From: Cordia subcordata
Lineage: Eukaryota; Streptophyta; Magnoliopsida; Boraginales; Cordiaceae
Length of the DNA: 64,000 nucleotides
Direction of reading: 5' to 3'
Assembly: GCA_028554755.1 (NCBI GenBank)
Contig: JAPTOF010000007.1
Location: 19,339,001 to 19,403,000 of the forward strand
The stretch's first letter is position 1. The number at the start of each line of letters is the position of its first letter. This document shows positions 1 to 11,121 of this stretch, piece by piece. The translations under genes were made by a program, and so were the position numbers. The notes beneath the pieces were generated by a model that was given only the letters and a program-made list of their open reading frames with translations, was not told the origin of the DNA and did no database searches.

Positions 1-351
1 ACGCAATATAGCATCATTGAAGGCATAAACAAAAACAGTCAGGAAACTTCGACTTTTCACCACATAAGTGATGCGGCACAGGATAGCCTGATTTGTGGTA
101 GCAATAGTTTCAACTTTAATAGAGTTAATATTCCAAAGGATCCAGATTCTCCCCGATGGATCACAATTATAGTTATTGCTCGAGGCCCAAAGATGGAACT
201 TATTCTTCAAAATGCCCATTTCATTTCCAACCTTCACCTTAGTTTCAAAAAGACCACAAACATCAATTCTTTTATTACGCAAAATACGCGAAACCTCTTT
301 TTGTTTAGAGGCTTTGTTGAGGCCTCTAACATTCCAGAACATTAGATTCAT
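1..351 (-). CDS. LINE ORF2, N-terminal endonuclease part (runs off the left edge)
   Basis: The first 117 codons of a non-LTR retrotransposon ORF2 are open from an ATG at 351 (a second in-frame ATG is at 342) to the left edge of the window. The translation has the opening signature of the plant LINE apurinic/apyrimidinic-like endonuclease: WNVRGLN at residues 6-12, then FETK near residue 36, GRIWILWN near residue 70 and VYAFN near residue 110. In the family this domain nicks the target DNA to prime reverse transcription; the reverse transcriptase would lie beyond the edge. The start overlaps the end of ORF1 by 26 nt in a different frame, which suggests coupled or re-initiated translation. No stop or frameshift is seen in the visible part. 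Identification of the domain is firm; whether the whole ORF is intact cannot be judged. Confidence 0.85.
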   Translation of the reverse strand, partial: MNLMFWNVRGLNKASKQKEVSRILRNKRIDVCGLFETKVKVGNEMGILKNKFHLWASSNNYNCDPSGRIWILWNINSIKVETIATTNQAILCRITYVVKSRSFLTVFVYAFNDAILR

Positions 352-1828
352 ATGGAGGTTTAGGAAGGGGATGATCCTCCAAGTTAACATTTGTCAAAGC
401 AGAATTCTCAATCCCATTAACATCAGCGTGGAATTCCTCCACTAGGTTCTGGCCTTTCTTTAATACAGAGAAGGTATTGGACGAGCTTGGAAGACCAGCT
501 TCGGGAAGTGAGGGTAGAGAATTAGGAGATTTACTCCTACCTTTCCTGCTGGAAATAATTTCCCATCTCTCAGCCCGATTATTGACATTCTCTTGGTCCT
601 CCACAGGAGATTTTGCCCTCTCCGCTGGTTCCTGCTCTTGAGAGATAGTAACCACTGGTAATTTGCTACTGCTTCTGTTTCTTGGTTTTCTCAGGGTTCT
701 CCCATTCACTGATCTACCTCTGTGATACCTCTGGCTTTCATTAATTTTCTCCCTATTTTGGGGACAATAATTATGGTTGTGACCAATTAGTTGGCATTTG
801 GAACACCATTGAGGGCGCCAAGCATATTCTGCTTTGATCTCTGCAAAGCTTCCTTCCTCAATTTCCAGTTCGAAAGATTCAGGGAGAGTGTCATGAATAT
901 TAATTTCGACACATACCCTAACATAACTCATTTTAGGAGCATTCTCCGGAATAATATTAGTTTGGATAGGAATGCCAATAGCACTTGCTACACAGCCGAT
1001 ACCCTCCACTGTCCAGAATTCATTCGGAATATTACGGAGTCGCACCCAAATCGGCACTCTGTCAAATTTGAATTTGCAAGGTTGAATGCCTGGTTGCCAT
1101 TTCCTTAGCAGTAAAGGCCTGTTATTTATGTGCCAAAGCTTCTCAAGAACATTATCACAATGTTGCTGAGTTTCGAATTTAAAGAAAAATAGCCCCTCAT
1201 CAGTGGAACGGATATCAATATTACCGAAATTCTTCCACTTCGAATCAACAAAGTTTTTGATATGGATATAGGGGGGAGGTTTGCCCAGGAATTGTCCTAC
1301 CAAGGAGTTCTTCCACAAGGCAAGTCCCTTGTCCCGAGCTCCCGGAGGAGGGGTGACTCTGATTTTCCCATTAACAATTCTGGGAGGGTGATAAGGAAGT
1401 TTGATGGAATCACTAACCTTGGCTTCAAAGAGCTTTCTCCAAGCAGCAACAGGGGCCGCTTCAAGTCCATCTGCAGCTGTAGCAGTAGAGTTAATTGAAA
1501 TTAACTCCTTTGAGGCAGCAGGGGAAGCATCGGGAAGAACTCGAAGAGGAGCAGAGGAGATGCAGCCGTCCTTCTCAGTAATATTGCAGTTATCATTCTC
1601 AATAATGGTGATTGGAACATCAACGAGTGATTGATTTTGTGCGTCTTCCATGGCAGAATCAACAGCAACATTCTTCTCGACAGTGGACGACACCAACGAG
1701 GGAAAGCTCAAAGCATCCTCCATCCGAGGTAATCCTTGCTTGGTCTGCTCGCGAGGGGAGTCCTCCATATCCTTGAAGAACTCAGCTGAGTTCAATTTAG
1801 TTCCAGGTCCTCGCTTTTTCCTTCCCAT
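326..1828 (-). CDS. LINE ORF1 protein (DUF4283 plus CCHC zinc knuckle)
   Basis: An uninterrupted 500-residue ORF. The N-terminal 150 residues are polar and low in structure. Residues about 170-310 match the DUF4283 layout of plant LINE ORF1 proteins (W/F-rich segment ending in PIWVRLRNIP). A zinc knuckle C-x2-C-x4-H-x4-C lies at residues 342-355 just after a WRPQWC context, the usual DUF4283/zf-CCHC_4 order. The C-terminal third is rich in S, R and P. In this family ORF1 is an RNA-binding protein that forms the ribonucleoprotein with the element's RNA. The stop (TAG at 326-328) overlaps the ORF2 start, confirming a two-ORF LINE. A complete ORF of this length suggests a fairly recent insertion. 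The start is the first ATG of a frame beginning MGRKKRG. DUF4283 also occurs in captured host-like proteins, but the adjoining endonuclease frame makes a LINE the clear reading. Confidence 0.88.
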   Translation of the reverse strand: MGRKKRGPGTKLNSAEFFKDMEDSPREQTKQGLPRMEDALSFPSLVSSTVEKNVAVDSAMEDAQNQSLVDVPITIIENDNCNITEKDGCISSAPLRVLPDASPAASKELISINSTATAADGLEAAPVAAWRKLFEAKVSDSIKLPYHPPRIVNGKIRVTPPPGARDKGLALWKNSLVGQFLGKPPPYIHIKNFVDSKWKNFGNIDIRSTDEGLFFFKFETQQHCDNVLEKLWHINNRPLLLRKWQPGIQPCKFKFDRVPIWVRLRNIPNEFWTVEGIGCVASAIGIPIQTNIIPENAPKMSYVRVCVEINIHDTLPESFELEIEEGSFAEIKAEYAWRPQWCSKCQLIGHNHNYCPQNREKINESQRYHRGRSVNGRTLRKPRNRSSSKLPVVTISQEQEPAERAKSPVEDQENVNNRAERWEIISSRKGRSKSPNSLPSLPEAGLPSSSNTFSVLKKGQNLVEEFHADVNGIENSALTNVNLEDHPLPKPPYESNVLEC

Positions 1829-1900
1829 TTTCCATGAACAGTAAGGGTTTTTACCTGTGGTATAGAGGACGCAAAAGAAGAGAGAGAAATTTTATTGATC

Positions 1901-2569
1901 TCTAGTCTATCTTTCATCAATCAGATACATGCTTCCACATCTCTTAAACCTGAAAAGAATGGAGCTTCTAAGAATTCGACGTAAGAGGTTGCACATTCAC
2001 ATTCTTTTTGAAAAATGTGAAGTCACGGAGCAATTCCAACTCCTGGAGGGCAGGAAGTTTAAAAAATAAAATAAAATACACAAATACGCCTGCGCGCACG
2101 CATATGTGGAGCTTTTAGCATAAGAAAACAAAATCAAAAGAGCTGTTTGATTTCAGCAATTTTCCAAAAATACTCTTTGTTACAGAATTTCTCAACTTGG
2201 AACTAATTATTTTTATAGCCATTAAAGTTTACAACTTTCACCCTAAACAATATGTGATAAATTCACCTGATAATATATTTGTGCGTGGGTGTGTTAAGAA
2301 AATAATAGTGAAATCAGCAGAAAAGTAGCACAGATCATAGCATTTAAGAAACATCATCAAACAGCAACAATAAGCTGCTTCTTAAGCCTCAGCTAAACAC
2401 TTAAGGTATGAGAAGATCAACTATAGTGTGGTCTTTGATGCCTAGTCCACAACCATGCCTAAATTCTGTAAATCTGAAAGAATAACTAATAAACTTTGCA
2501 GTGCAAATACTTCTTTTTTTGCCGAGGAATTTCTCTTAGAAGCATTTCTTTGAGAATCCAATTCATACA
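1901..2569. other. Intergenic, no gene seen
   Basis: AT-rich sequence between the LINE 5' end and the copia element. No long ORF, RNA gene or clear repeat was recognised. It includes a short purine/pyrimidine alternating patch near 2090-2106. Confidence 0.5.
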
Positions 2570-2955
2570 TGTTGGGGAAAAACATGCAAACACGAAGAAT
2601 ACGAGAAGAAATAACGGACACAAGAAATTACGTGGTTCGGCTTTGAAGCCTACGTCCACGGGCAACAAAGAATAATTATATTACTGATCACGAATGCTAC
2701 AAGGCTCTCACTTTGGTTTCTCTCACCCCACATACCATAAGAGGTATGAACCTCTACACCCCCATGGGGTGCGACCCTAAGGCACCAAATACAATGTCCT
2801 AGCCCCTATTTATAGTACACAAGTATTCTAATATGTATTCTACGAGGATAAGGAAACAGTATACTACTAGAAAAAGTAAACAGTATACTACAAGGAAAAG
2901 GACTGAAAAGAAATTTGCTATTCTTGTTGCCTAAGAATTCGGGCCACATTCAATA
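2570..2955 (-). repeat. 3' LTR of the copia element
   Basis: 386 bp, same length as its partner. The terminal dinucleotide at the inner end is mutated: plus strand reads CATTCAATA instead of CATTCAACA (C to T at 2954). Outer flank is ATACA (2565-2569). Confidence 0.95.
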
Positions 2956-2972
2956 AATCTCCACCTTGGCAC
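2956..2972 (-). other. Copia polypurine tract
   Basis: The minus strand reads CCAAGGTGGAGATT directly before the 3' LTR. This purine-rich run is the expected plus-strand primer. The same motif precedes the LTR end at 62.59 kb. Confidence 0.85.
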
Positions 2973-3026
2973 GTATTCGCTCCAATCAACACACCATCAT
3001 CCCTGCTGCCAACTGCCCTTATGGGC

Positions 3027-3578
3027 TCAACGCTCCACACCGCAAATAGCAACCAAATCCAAACAATGCTTGAACTTGCTGACTGGAACCACCTTAGTCA
3101 TCATATCTGCTGGATTCTCATGGGTAGAAATCTTTTGCACCGATATGATTCCTTGTGATATAATATCTCTGATAAAATGATATCTAACGTCAATATGTTT
3201 AGTCCTTTCATGATACATCTGATTCTTCGTCAGATGGATTGCACTCTGGCTATCACAAAAGACTGTACTTGTATCTTGCTGCAGTTCAAAATCACGAACC
3301 AGGCCTTGTAACCACATGGCCTCCTTCACAGCTTCTGTAATTGCCATGTACTCCGCTTCAGTAGTCGACAATGCCACAGTAGATTATAATGTCGCTTTCC
3401 AACTGATAGCACATCCAGAAAGAGTAAACACGTAACCCGTCAGAGATCTTCTCTTATCAAGGTCACCTGCAAAGTCTGAATCACAATAACCCACCAACCT
3501 TGCGCAATCTCCAGTCATCTTGCTAAATAGCAAATCTACATTTGCAGTGCCACGCAAATATCTCATTATCCATTTCAC
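3027..3578 (-). pseudogene. Copia RNase H, one in-frame stop
   Basis: The RNase H end of copia pol: [52 protein letters not shown] and [15 protein letters not shown] at 3384-3386 interrupts it just before [10 protein letters not shown], and both sides share the same frame. The acidic residues of the active site (SDFAGD, TEAEY, CDSQSA) are all present. It ends 70 bp before the 3' LTR. Confidence 0.9.
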
Positions 3579-4716
3579 CGCTTCCCAGTGTTTTCCTGTG
3601 TGATGCCATATACCGCCACAACACTAATCGCATGTGAAATATCGTGACAAGTGCATACCATAGCATACATCAAGCTACCAACAAAGACTCGAGTATGGAA
3701 CATGAGACATATGCTCCACCTCCTCCTCGCTTTAGGTGACAAATCTGCAGACAATTTGAAGTGAGCAGCAAGCGGCACACTCACAGGCTTAGCTTTAAGC
3801 ATCCCGAAACGCTCCAGCACCTTCTTAATATAACTTTGTTGAGACAAGAATAGCTTCCCAGCGTTTCTATATCTGTGGATCTCCATGCCAAGAATCTTCT
3901 TTGCTGCTCCAAGATCCTTCATCTCAAACTCATCACCTAGCTGCTTCTTTAATTTGTCGATTGCAGACATGCTTTTAGCAGCAATAAGCATATCATCGAC
4001 ATACAACAGCAAATACACAAACAAACCATCTAGAAGCTTCTTGAGATATACACAGCTGTCGTAAGCACTCCTTATGTATCCAGCACTTACCATGAATGTG
4101 TCAAATCTCTTGTACCATTGCCGAGGTGACTGCTTCAACCCATACAATGGCTTCTTCAGTTTGCAAACATGGTTCTCCTTACCAGGAACTACATACCCCT
4201 CCGGCTGACTCATGTAAATTTGCTCATCAAGATCACCATGCAAAAACGCTGTTTTACATCTAGCTGCTCAAGCTCTAAGTCATGAAGAGCAACCAAGGCA
4301 AGTAAAACCCTGATGGAAGTATGCTTCACAACCGGAGAGAACACTTCGTTGAAGTCAACACCCTCCCTTTGTGTATAGCCTTTTGCCACCAACCGTGCCT
4401 TGTATCGAGGACCTTCAACCCCTGGAGTACCTTCCTTTTTCTTGTAAACCCATTTGCAACCGACAACTCGCTGTCCCTTAGGCAATTCAATAAGCTCCCA
4501 TGTTTGATTCTTATGAAGAGACTCAATCTCCTCACTCATGGCGTCCATCCACTGAGCAGAACCTTTCCCAGATATGGCCTCTTTGTATGAATTCGGCTTA
4601 TGTCCTTCAATTGTTTCGGCAACAGTCAAAGCATAAGCAACAAGATCAGCGTATCCATACCTTTGAGGCTCTCTAATCTGTCTCCTTTCTCGCCTGATGG
4701 CAATCTTTGTATACAT
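3575..4716 (-). pseudogene. Copia reverse transcriptase, frameshifted
   Basis: The RVT_2 domain is split over two frames. The upstream part (to about 4210) has WMDAMSEEIESLHKNQTWEL, GCKWVYKKK and ARLVAKGYTQ; the downstream part from 4243 has MHGDLDEQIYMSQPEGY, YGLKQSPRQWYKRFD and the catalytic YVDD (coding bases 3992-4003). The shift lies near 4235 inside the segment that normally reads through LDVK...FLHGDL. A further shift occurs near 3600 where it joins RNase H. The active-site motif is preserved, so the damage is mainly frameshifts. Confidence 0.9.
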
Positions 4717-4760
4717 TGTTCAGGCATATTTTGATCATGTGCCTCAGTTGGTTGAGTCGG

Positions 4761-6094
4761 CTAAATTTGACTGCTACTATTGCTAGATGGAACATTTGGT
4801 ATATCAGAAAATACCTCCACCTGCTCTTTGACACCGTGGTCTAAATCAGCTAACGCTTTCTCCTTTTCTTGGTCTAATAAAGCAGACTCATTGAACGTAA
4901 CATCCCTGCTGATGAGGAAACCTGGAGACTTTGGATCATGCACCACAACCTGTAACCTTTCCTCTCGGACGCATAGCCTAGAAATATGCATTTCTTTGCC
5001 CTCAGCTCCAACTTGCCATCCTTCACGTGAGCGTATGCAGGGCAACCGAACACCCTCAATCGAGAGTAGTCAGCAGGCTTACCAGACCATAACTCAAAAG
5101 GAGTTTTCAATTCAATAGCTTTAGATGGAGACCTATTCACCAAGTAGCATGTCGTATTGACGGCTTCAGCCCAAAAGTCTTGACTCAAACCAGATTGGGA
5201 GAGCATACAACGAGCTCTCTCCACCAGAGTTCTATTCATGCGTTCTGTAACTCCATTCTGTTATGGTGTCCCTACACATGTGCGGTGTCTCACAATGCCA
5301 TGTTTCTTGCAGAACTCATCAAACTCTTTGTTGCAATATTCCAACCCATTGTCAGTCCTAAGACGCTTAATTTGTTTACCAGTCTGATTTTCAACCAGCG
5401 TCTTCCACTCGACAAATGTTGGAAACGCCTCATCTTTAGTTTTCAAGAAATATACCCACACCATCCGAGAGTATGCATTAATGAAAGTGATGTAATACCT
5501 GTCACCTTTCTTGGAAGGAACTTTATTAGGACCCCAAAGATCAGAATGAATATAATCAAGTGTGCCTTTGGTGTTCTCCTGCCCCTTACTGAACTTCACT
5601 CTGGTTTGCTTTCCAAAGACACAATGCTCGCAGAATTCAAGCTTTCCAGTTCTTTGTCCACAAAGCAAATCGCTCTTTCTCAGCTCGGTTAGTCCCCTCT
5701 CGCTCATATGGCCCAACCTTTTGTGGCATAACTGCGTAGTGTCATTATCACTCTCCTCGAATGTAACAGCTGCAACTCCTGTAACTGTACTACCTTGAAG
5801 GATATATAGGCCGCCAATCAAGTTCCCTTTCAAGAGCACAACTGCACCTTTGGTCACCTTTAAGACACCATTCTCACTTCGGAATTTGTATCCATGAGAA
5901 TCCAAACGCCCAAGAGAAATCAAGTTTTTCTTCAGCTCCGGTACATGCCAACACTCGAGAGATCTTGTAATACCATCAAACATCTTGATATTTACGATGC
6001 CCATTCTTTCCACCTTTAACGAAAGATCATTGCCTAGAAAGACTTTCCCTTCTCTTTTGGAATAAGAAGAGAACCAGTCGCACCTAGGACACAT
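4761..6094 (-). pseudogene. Copia integrase, interrupted
   Basis: Reading on the minus strand: GAG_pre-integrase zinc domain (LCHKRLGHMSERG ... CEHCVFGK) and the rve catalytic core with the first Asp in HSDLWG and the second in RTDNGLEY. An in-frame TAA at 5261-5263 cuts the core directly before the third acidic residue, which is in the same frame (QNGVTERMNRTL). The C-terminal part continues (KKCIFLGYASERKGYRLW) and shifts frame near 4945, after which the segment HDPKSPGFLISRDVTF follows in another frame and stops at 4761. Integrase would insert the cDNA; this copy cannot be made whole. Confidence 0.88.
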
Positions 6095-6350
6095 ATGAAC
6101 GTTGCACCAGTATCAATAATCCATTGATTTTGCCACTGTGATCACTCACAGTCAAAACTTCTCCAGTACTACTCGAGTTATCTCCATCACTGTCAGCACT
6201 CTCCACCACATTAGCTGAATTCTCCACCTTTTTCTTTCCTTTTCTCAGTCTTGGACATTCTTTCTTAATGTGACCCTTTTCGCCACACTCGAAACAGCGT
6301 AGCTTCCTTGCTCTTGATTTTGACCTTGACTTGCTTTTCTTTCTATCCAA
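6084..6350 (-). pseudogene. Copia gag zinc knuckle and protease start
   Basis: An 88-codon frame carrying a basic K/S/R stretch and the nucleocapsid knuckle CFECGEKGHIKKEC (C-x2-C-x4-H-x4-C). It then runs out of frame just before the aspartic protease. The protease catalytic triplet DTGA can be read at 6103-6114 in a neighbouring frame, and a second shift of one base about 10 bp later leads into the integrase frame. Two single-base indels in about 40 bp therefore break the protease. Knuckle binds RNA; protease would cleave the polyprotein. Confidence 0.82.
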
Positions 6351-6383
6351 AATCCACCTCTATTCTCCGATCTCCTCTACTCA

Positions 6384-7025
6384 CTAAACCTTCCCATGAA
6401 CTTCTTCTCTATGTCCCGGAATATGTGTTTGAAGATCCTTCGATTTTAATGAAGTAATCACATCTTCAAAAGTAATTTTATCCCTCCCGTACAACATAGT
6501 GTCCACAAAGTTCATATATGAAGGCGGTAAGGAGCATAACACAATCATAGCTTGATCTTCGTCATCAATTTTAACACCCACATCCTTCAAAACAATAAAA
6601 CAAGAGGTAAACTCATCAAGGTATTGTTTTAGTAAGGTACCTTCTTTCATTCTAAGATACAATCGCTTCTTCAAGTAGAGGCGATTAGTAAGAGATTTAG
6701 ATGCATACAATTCCACCAAAGTATTCCAAGCCTCAACTGCTATCGTCTTCTCAGCAATCTCCAGCAATACTTCATTTGTCACGGACATATGTATTGCACT
6801 CAAGGCTTTCGCTTCGAGTTCTTCTCTCGTTGCTGGTTCTATCTTTTCCGGGATCACTCCTTCAATGACTTTCCAAAGTCCCTGCATTGTCATAAATGCC
6901 TTGAATCTGATCCTCCAAAGACTGAAACTCATTCTCCCGTCAAACTTCTCGATTTCAAACTTTTCACCTGTGGAAGACATCTTCGTTTGCTCAAAACTCA
7001 CACTTCGGGATTGAATTTGGCTCAA
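6384..7025 (-). pseudogene. Copia gag (UBN2-type), 5' part
   Basis: 213 codons are open. From about residue 16 (a second ATG at 6980, probably the true start) the protein has the copia gag opening: a KFDGRMSFSLWRIRFKAFM segment, then GLWKVIEG, and the YLKKRLYLRMKEGT...YLDEF segment typical of the UBN2/Retrotran_gag_2 domain. In the family gag forms the virus-like particle that packages element RNA. The frame ends after HGKV, and the basic linker to the zinc knuckle continues in another frame, so a frameshift lies near 6350-6384. It belongs to the copia element at 2570-8255. Confidence 0.85.
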
Positions 7026-7854
7026 TGGATCGCAAAAACGGATTCAGCACGTCGAAAAACCTTAGGAACACCCCTGGTCAACTTTGGTCAACACCGGTCA
7101 AAGTCAAACCTGTTGGTCAAAGTCAACACCGTCCCTAAACACGTACTTCAGAGCAGAATCTGGAAAAACAGAGCCCAAAACGGACTCAGCACGTCGAAAA
7201 ACGTGGGGTAAGGCTTTGGTCAAACTCGGTCAACCCTTGGTCAATGGTCAACGGTCAAAGTCAACCCCGGTCAAACCCTGGTCAACGCTGGTCAACGCCG
7301 GTCAAAGGTCAAAACAGTTTCTTTTTTTTTTTTTTTGTTTCAGGACTAAATCTAAGCCCAAATAAAAATTTCTTTTTTATTCTTTTGGCCTAAACTAAGC
7401 CCAAACTCAAAAAAAAAATTTATTATTTTTCTGGCCTAGAACCCAAGACCAACAAAAAATTAATTAACCCAAGACCCAAGGCCTAGCCAAAATTGGACAA
7501 GGCCACTACCCAGGCCCGATCCAAATAAACCCAAAGACCCAAAACCTACAAACCCTAAACCTGCTTTACAAACTTGAACCAACTCCAAAAAAAAAAATTA
7601 CCTGAATACACAAAACCAACCTCAAGAGCACGCGAACTCTATCTTCTTCGCTTGTTCTTCAAACCCAAACACGAACCAGGACCCGCCGATGCAAGCTTCC
7701 GCTCCAACCACCAACGCTCAACGTAGACAACACCGGAGCACTCCTCGCCAAACAAAGACATTTGTTTAGTTAGGCACCGTTTGGTTTGAGAAATTTTGGT
7801 TTCACAGTGAGTTTTGATTTTTCCTTTTTCCCTCAAGCAGCGGAATATATCTAA
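7026..7854 (-). other. Copia untranslated leader with GGTCAA/TTGACC cluster
   Basis: About 0.83 kb between primer site and gag without coding potential. Between 7076 and 7315 I count about 17 copies of GTCAA on the plus strand (TTGAC on the element's sense strand), 14 of them as TTGACC. A 26-bp segment at 7035-7060 is repeated at 7177-7202 with one mismatch, so part of the leader arose by duplication of an about 142-bp unit. A T-run is at 7321-7336. TTGAC(C/T) is the WRKY W-box core; a regulatory role here is inference. Confidence 0.75.
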
Positions 7855-7869
7855 GCTCTGATACCAGTT
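7855..7869 (-). other. Copia primer-binding site (tRNA-iMet type)
   Basis: On the minus strand TGGTATCAGAGC lies two to three bases inside the 5' LTR. This is the standard initiator-methionine tRNA complement of plant copia elements and fixes the element's orientation. Confidence 0.9.
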
Positions 7870-8255
7870 TGTTGGGGAAAAACATGCAAACACGAAGAAT
7901 ACGAGAAGAAATAACGGACACAAGAAATTACGTGGTTCGGTTTTGAAGCCTACGTCCACGGGCAACAGAGAATAATTATATTACTGATCACGAATGCTAC
8001 AAGGCTCTCACTTTGGTTTCTCTCACCCCACATACCATAAGAGGTATGAATCTCTACACCCCCATGGAGTGCGACCCTAAGGCACCAAATACAATGTCCT
8101 AGCCCCTATTTATAGTACACAAGTATCCTAATCTGTATTCTACAAAGATAAGGAAACAGTATACTATTAGGAAAAGTAAACAGTATACTACAAGGAAAAG
8201 GACTGAAAAGAAATTTGCTATTCTTGTTGCCTAAGAATTCGGACCACATTCAACA
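7870..8255 (-). repeat. 5' LTR of the copia element
   Basis: 386 bp, with TG...CA termini (plus-strand start TGTTGGGGAAAAAC, end CATTCAACA). It matches 2570-2955 almost throughout. Flanked on the outer side by ATACA (8256-8260). Confidence 0.95.
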
Positions 8256-8260
8256 ATACA

Positions 8261-11121
8261 GAATTAGTTTACCACAGGTTGCAATTCACATAGGATTCAA
8301 ACAATTCACAAAAAGAAATTTACCTGGCTAAGAACTAAGATCAACTGTAAAGCACTGAGAAATTTAAAAAAAAAAAAAACTGGCCCTTGAATAGATTCCA
8401 TAGAGGTGTTACGGAAATTCAATCAAAATATCTGCAATCAAAAGAGAGGAGATAGATTAAAGAGACTGAAATTCAAGAAAAGATTTAAGGACTCTTAAAT
8501 TGTATGTTCTCAATTTTAGAAAAAGGAGAATAGTAGTCAAAGAGTTTGTAAACATCCGTGTCTGATTTATGGGCTTAGAAGTTATGTTTCAACTTCTGGC
8601 ACATATTTACTCCTAAATGATAAAGTGCTTACTCTTGTGATGCAAATTTACATGTTTTACATTTTCCCTTGAACTGACTTTTCTTGATTTCTCTCCAACA
8701 ACCAGAAGACTGAATATTTTCATTGGTTTTGGTCTGTAAAGATTTGAAAATAAGCTAATTTCATATAATAACGTATTCTCGAATTGTCAAACCTCTCGCT
8801 CCACCCACTAAACTAAAACCAAAAAACCTTTTTAGTTCTTGATATTGTAGTTTTCAAAAAAAAGAAAAAGAAAAAGAAAATCTTTTCTGTGACATGAGCA
8901 TTCAAGCAGGTTAACAAATGATTAAAAAAAAAATTCAAAGGGGAAAAGCTCATGCTACTAATTAACCTTGTCTCAAGCTGGCATTAGCGTTAAGTTGTTG
9001 AGTCAAACAAAAAAGTGCCAATATATGCGAAAATCTTTCTTGGAGTAGCTAGTAGTACATAACTACATAAGAAGAAGAATTCTACATAAAATATAATTAA
9101 TAGACGTAAATTAACAGTAACAGCTGCACATGGAGAGCAATACAAAGATGAACCTGACCATTCTAAATCAAAAATAGATTCCAAAGTTGGAAGAAACGAC
9201 AACCATAAATTTGAACTCTATTAAATATGAAACTCCATTGCCTATAATTGTAGATTCAACATTACAAAGATGATTAAGCAAACTCAATTTCTTCCAAGAA
9301 ATAAATAGAGACAAAGGGAAGTTGAACATCAAATTACCTCTCCTGTAACAAATTTTCAACTTGAGAACTCCAATTTTAAAAACAATACATGCAATAGCTC
9401 TTTTCCCTAGTCTTCTGATGCATAGAAAAGAAAAGCTGGAAGGCAGATTATCAAGCCTAGTTACCCAAAAAAAAAAAGGGAAGATATCAGGAGAAACAAT
9501 ATCAACTTACCAAATGGAAATTTACAAATTGATAATCCTTTATCGAGAAAAAGCAATATAACAAACGTGAGCTTGTATTAACTTCAATAGCTTAGAAATA
9601 GCATACCATAACTAAAAAAGGTCATGTCCGCTTATTTTAGATTCAAGTATACACATCTTGAACTTTTAAAGAGTAATAATCACGTATCAGAAAAACTAGC
9701 CAATTAAAAAAGTGTAGATGCTGATGACCAAAGATTATTGAATTAATACCTCTACTGATTAATGAGTTAGTGTTCATAAATCATCAATCCAGTTACATAA
9801 GAAACAGACCGTTGCCTACAAATCAAGAAGATTGCTTCAAAGAGCACCTCAAACCAAACCATTAGGAAAACACAACCTTTGCAACAAAATTAAAAAAAAA
9901 AAAAGATGAGTTGAATTTGACTTTTATAATGCAATTTCATAGAACCTTTACCTGTTCCATATATTTTTAGGAGAATAAGACAGAAAATTTTATAGCTTTA
10001 ACTATTCTTATAACATGAACATATATAGGCATAAATTTGTGCATGGGTATATATTTAAGCGAAAGGAAGCAATTAAATAAGAGTTTTAACTTTTAATTTG
10101 AAAACTTATTTAAGTGAAAAGAAGCTTACGAATAGATATAAAATTATAGCACAACAATTCACTTGAATTTACTACAATTCACTTGCTTGCTTAGCAAAAA
10201 AATAAAACAAAACTCACAAATTATATATATAGAAAATATAGATAGATAGAAGAATATAGAGAAGAGATTCAAATTAGTTAACTCGTGCATATAATAGAAT
10301 CTAATTAAAACTTGTATGCTTATCTATGTCAGATGATCCAATTATAACCTATAAATATATGGTGCGTTGACAAAATAGATTCTGTTTTTTTTTCCCCCTT
10401 TTTTGGTTGGATCACAAAAATAAACTTACTACTAGTAATGCAAATAATGCAAGTTCAAAATCGTCCATACAACGTGGAAGTTAATATCTGATGGTATTGT
10501 GGTCGCTGACTCAGACCACCTCAATCATCAAAACATAAAAGGCTCTATGCATATATAAATATAACGCCAAAAGAACCTCGCACATGTTTTCCAGAATGCT
10601 ATTTATTAATATCTTCATAAAGAAAATGAGCCCCCCTTCCCCAAACCAGGAAAAAAGAGAAAACATGGTATAAATTAGTCGTGTATAATTTATTTAAAGT
10701 GCATTGAAATTTTTTATATTTTAAAATATTTTATTGTATATCTGTATATATTTATGATAAAAAAAATCTAGTTGGCTGATACCAATTAACAAATCTTGGG
10801 GGTATCGTAGCTTTAAATCTTGGGGGTATAGTAGCTTTTCTATACTAATTATCAGGTAAATTAAAGGTATTCAAACCACTAGGTAAGTTAAGGACATTCA
10901 AGCCACAATAAAAGAGTTAGGATTGGGATCGATCTCTCATCATGAGCTGATTAAACTTCAACTTTTACTATTAAGACATCCTGGCAGATAATTTTCTATA
11001 CCTTCTCAAGTAAAATACTACAATTATATAAAAAATTATATTAAGATTTAGAAAATAAAAAGAATTATGAAGAAAGTTTAAAAAATTAAAAAAATTGTTA
11101 AAGAGTTTTGATAAGAGAAGT
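8261..11121. other. Intergenic, AT-rich, no gene seen
   Basis: 2.9 kb without a convincing coding region. The only internal repeat noticed is a perfect-to-near-perfect 24-bp tandem duplication at 10791-10814 and 10815-10838 (one mismatch). Short A-runs are frequent. Confidence 0.5.
10791..10838. repeat. 24-bp tandem duplication
   Basis: Two adjacent 24-bp units beginning AAATCTTGGGGGTAT that differ at one position (TATCG versus TATAG). Confidence 0.85.

Larger units (their letters stand above)
1..1900 (-). mobile_element. LINE retrotransposon, 5' portion
   Basis: ORF1 and the start of ORF2 are in order on the minus strand, so the 5' end of the element lies somewhere to the right of 1828, within about 100 bp. 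I could not define the exact 5' terminus. The 3' end and poly(A) tail are outside the window, so no target-site duplication can be checked. Confidence 0.75.
2570..8255 (-). mobile_element. Ty1/copia LTR retrotransposon, structurally complete, coding-dead
   Basis: Two 386-bp direct repeats (2570-2955 and 7870-8255) bound a 4.9-kb interior. The 5-bp sequence ATACA sits immediately outside both ends (2565-2569 and 8256-8260), a target-site duplication. Reading the minus strand, the 5' LTR is the right-hand copy; it is followed by a tRNA-iMet type primer site (TGGTATCAGAGC) and the 3' LTR is preceded by a polypurine tract (AAGGTGGAGATT). Gene order is gag, protease, integrase, reverse transcriptase, RNase H, which defines copia; gag and primer site look Tork/TNT-like, which is tentative. 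The coding region has at least five frameshifts and two in-frame stops, so it cannot encode a working polyprotein. The LTRs differ at only a limited number of sites by eye, so the insertion is not ancient. Confidence 0.95.

Noticed and set aside
4780..5118. Plus-strand ORFs across the copia element
   Set aside because: They are antisense shadows of integrase and RT; the family matches are all on the minus strand.
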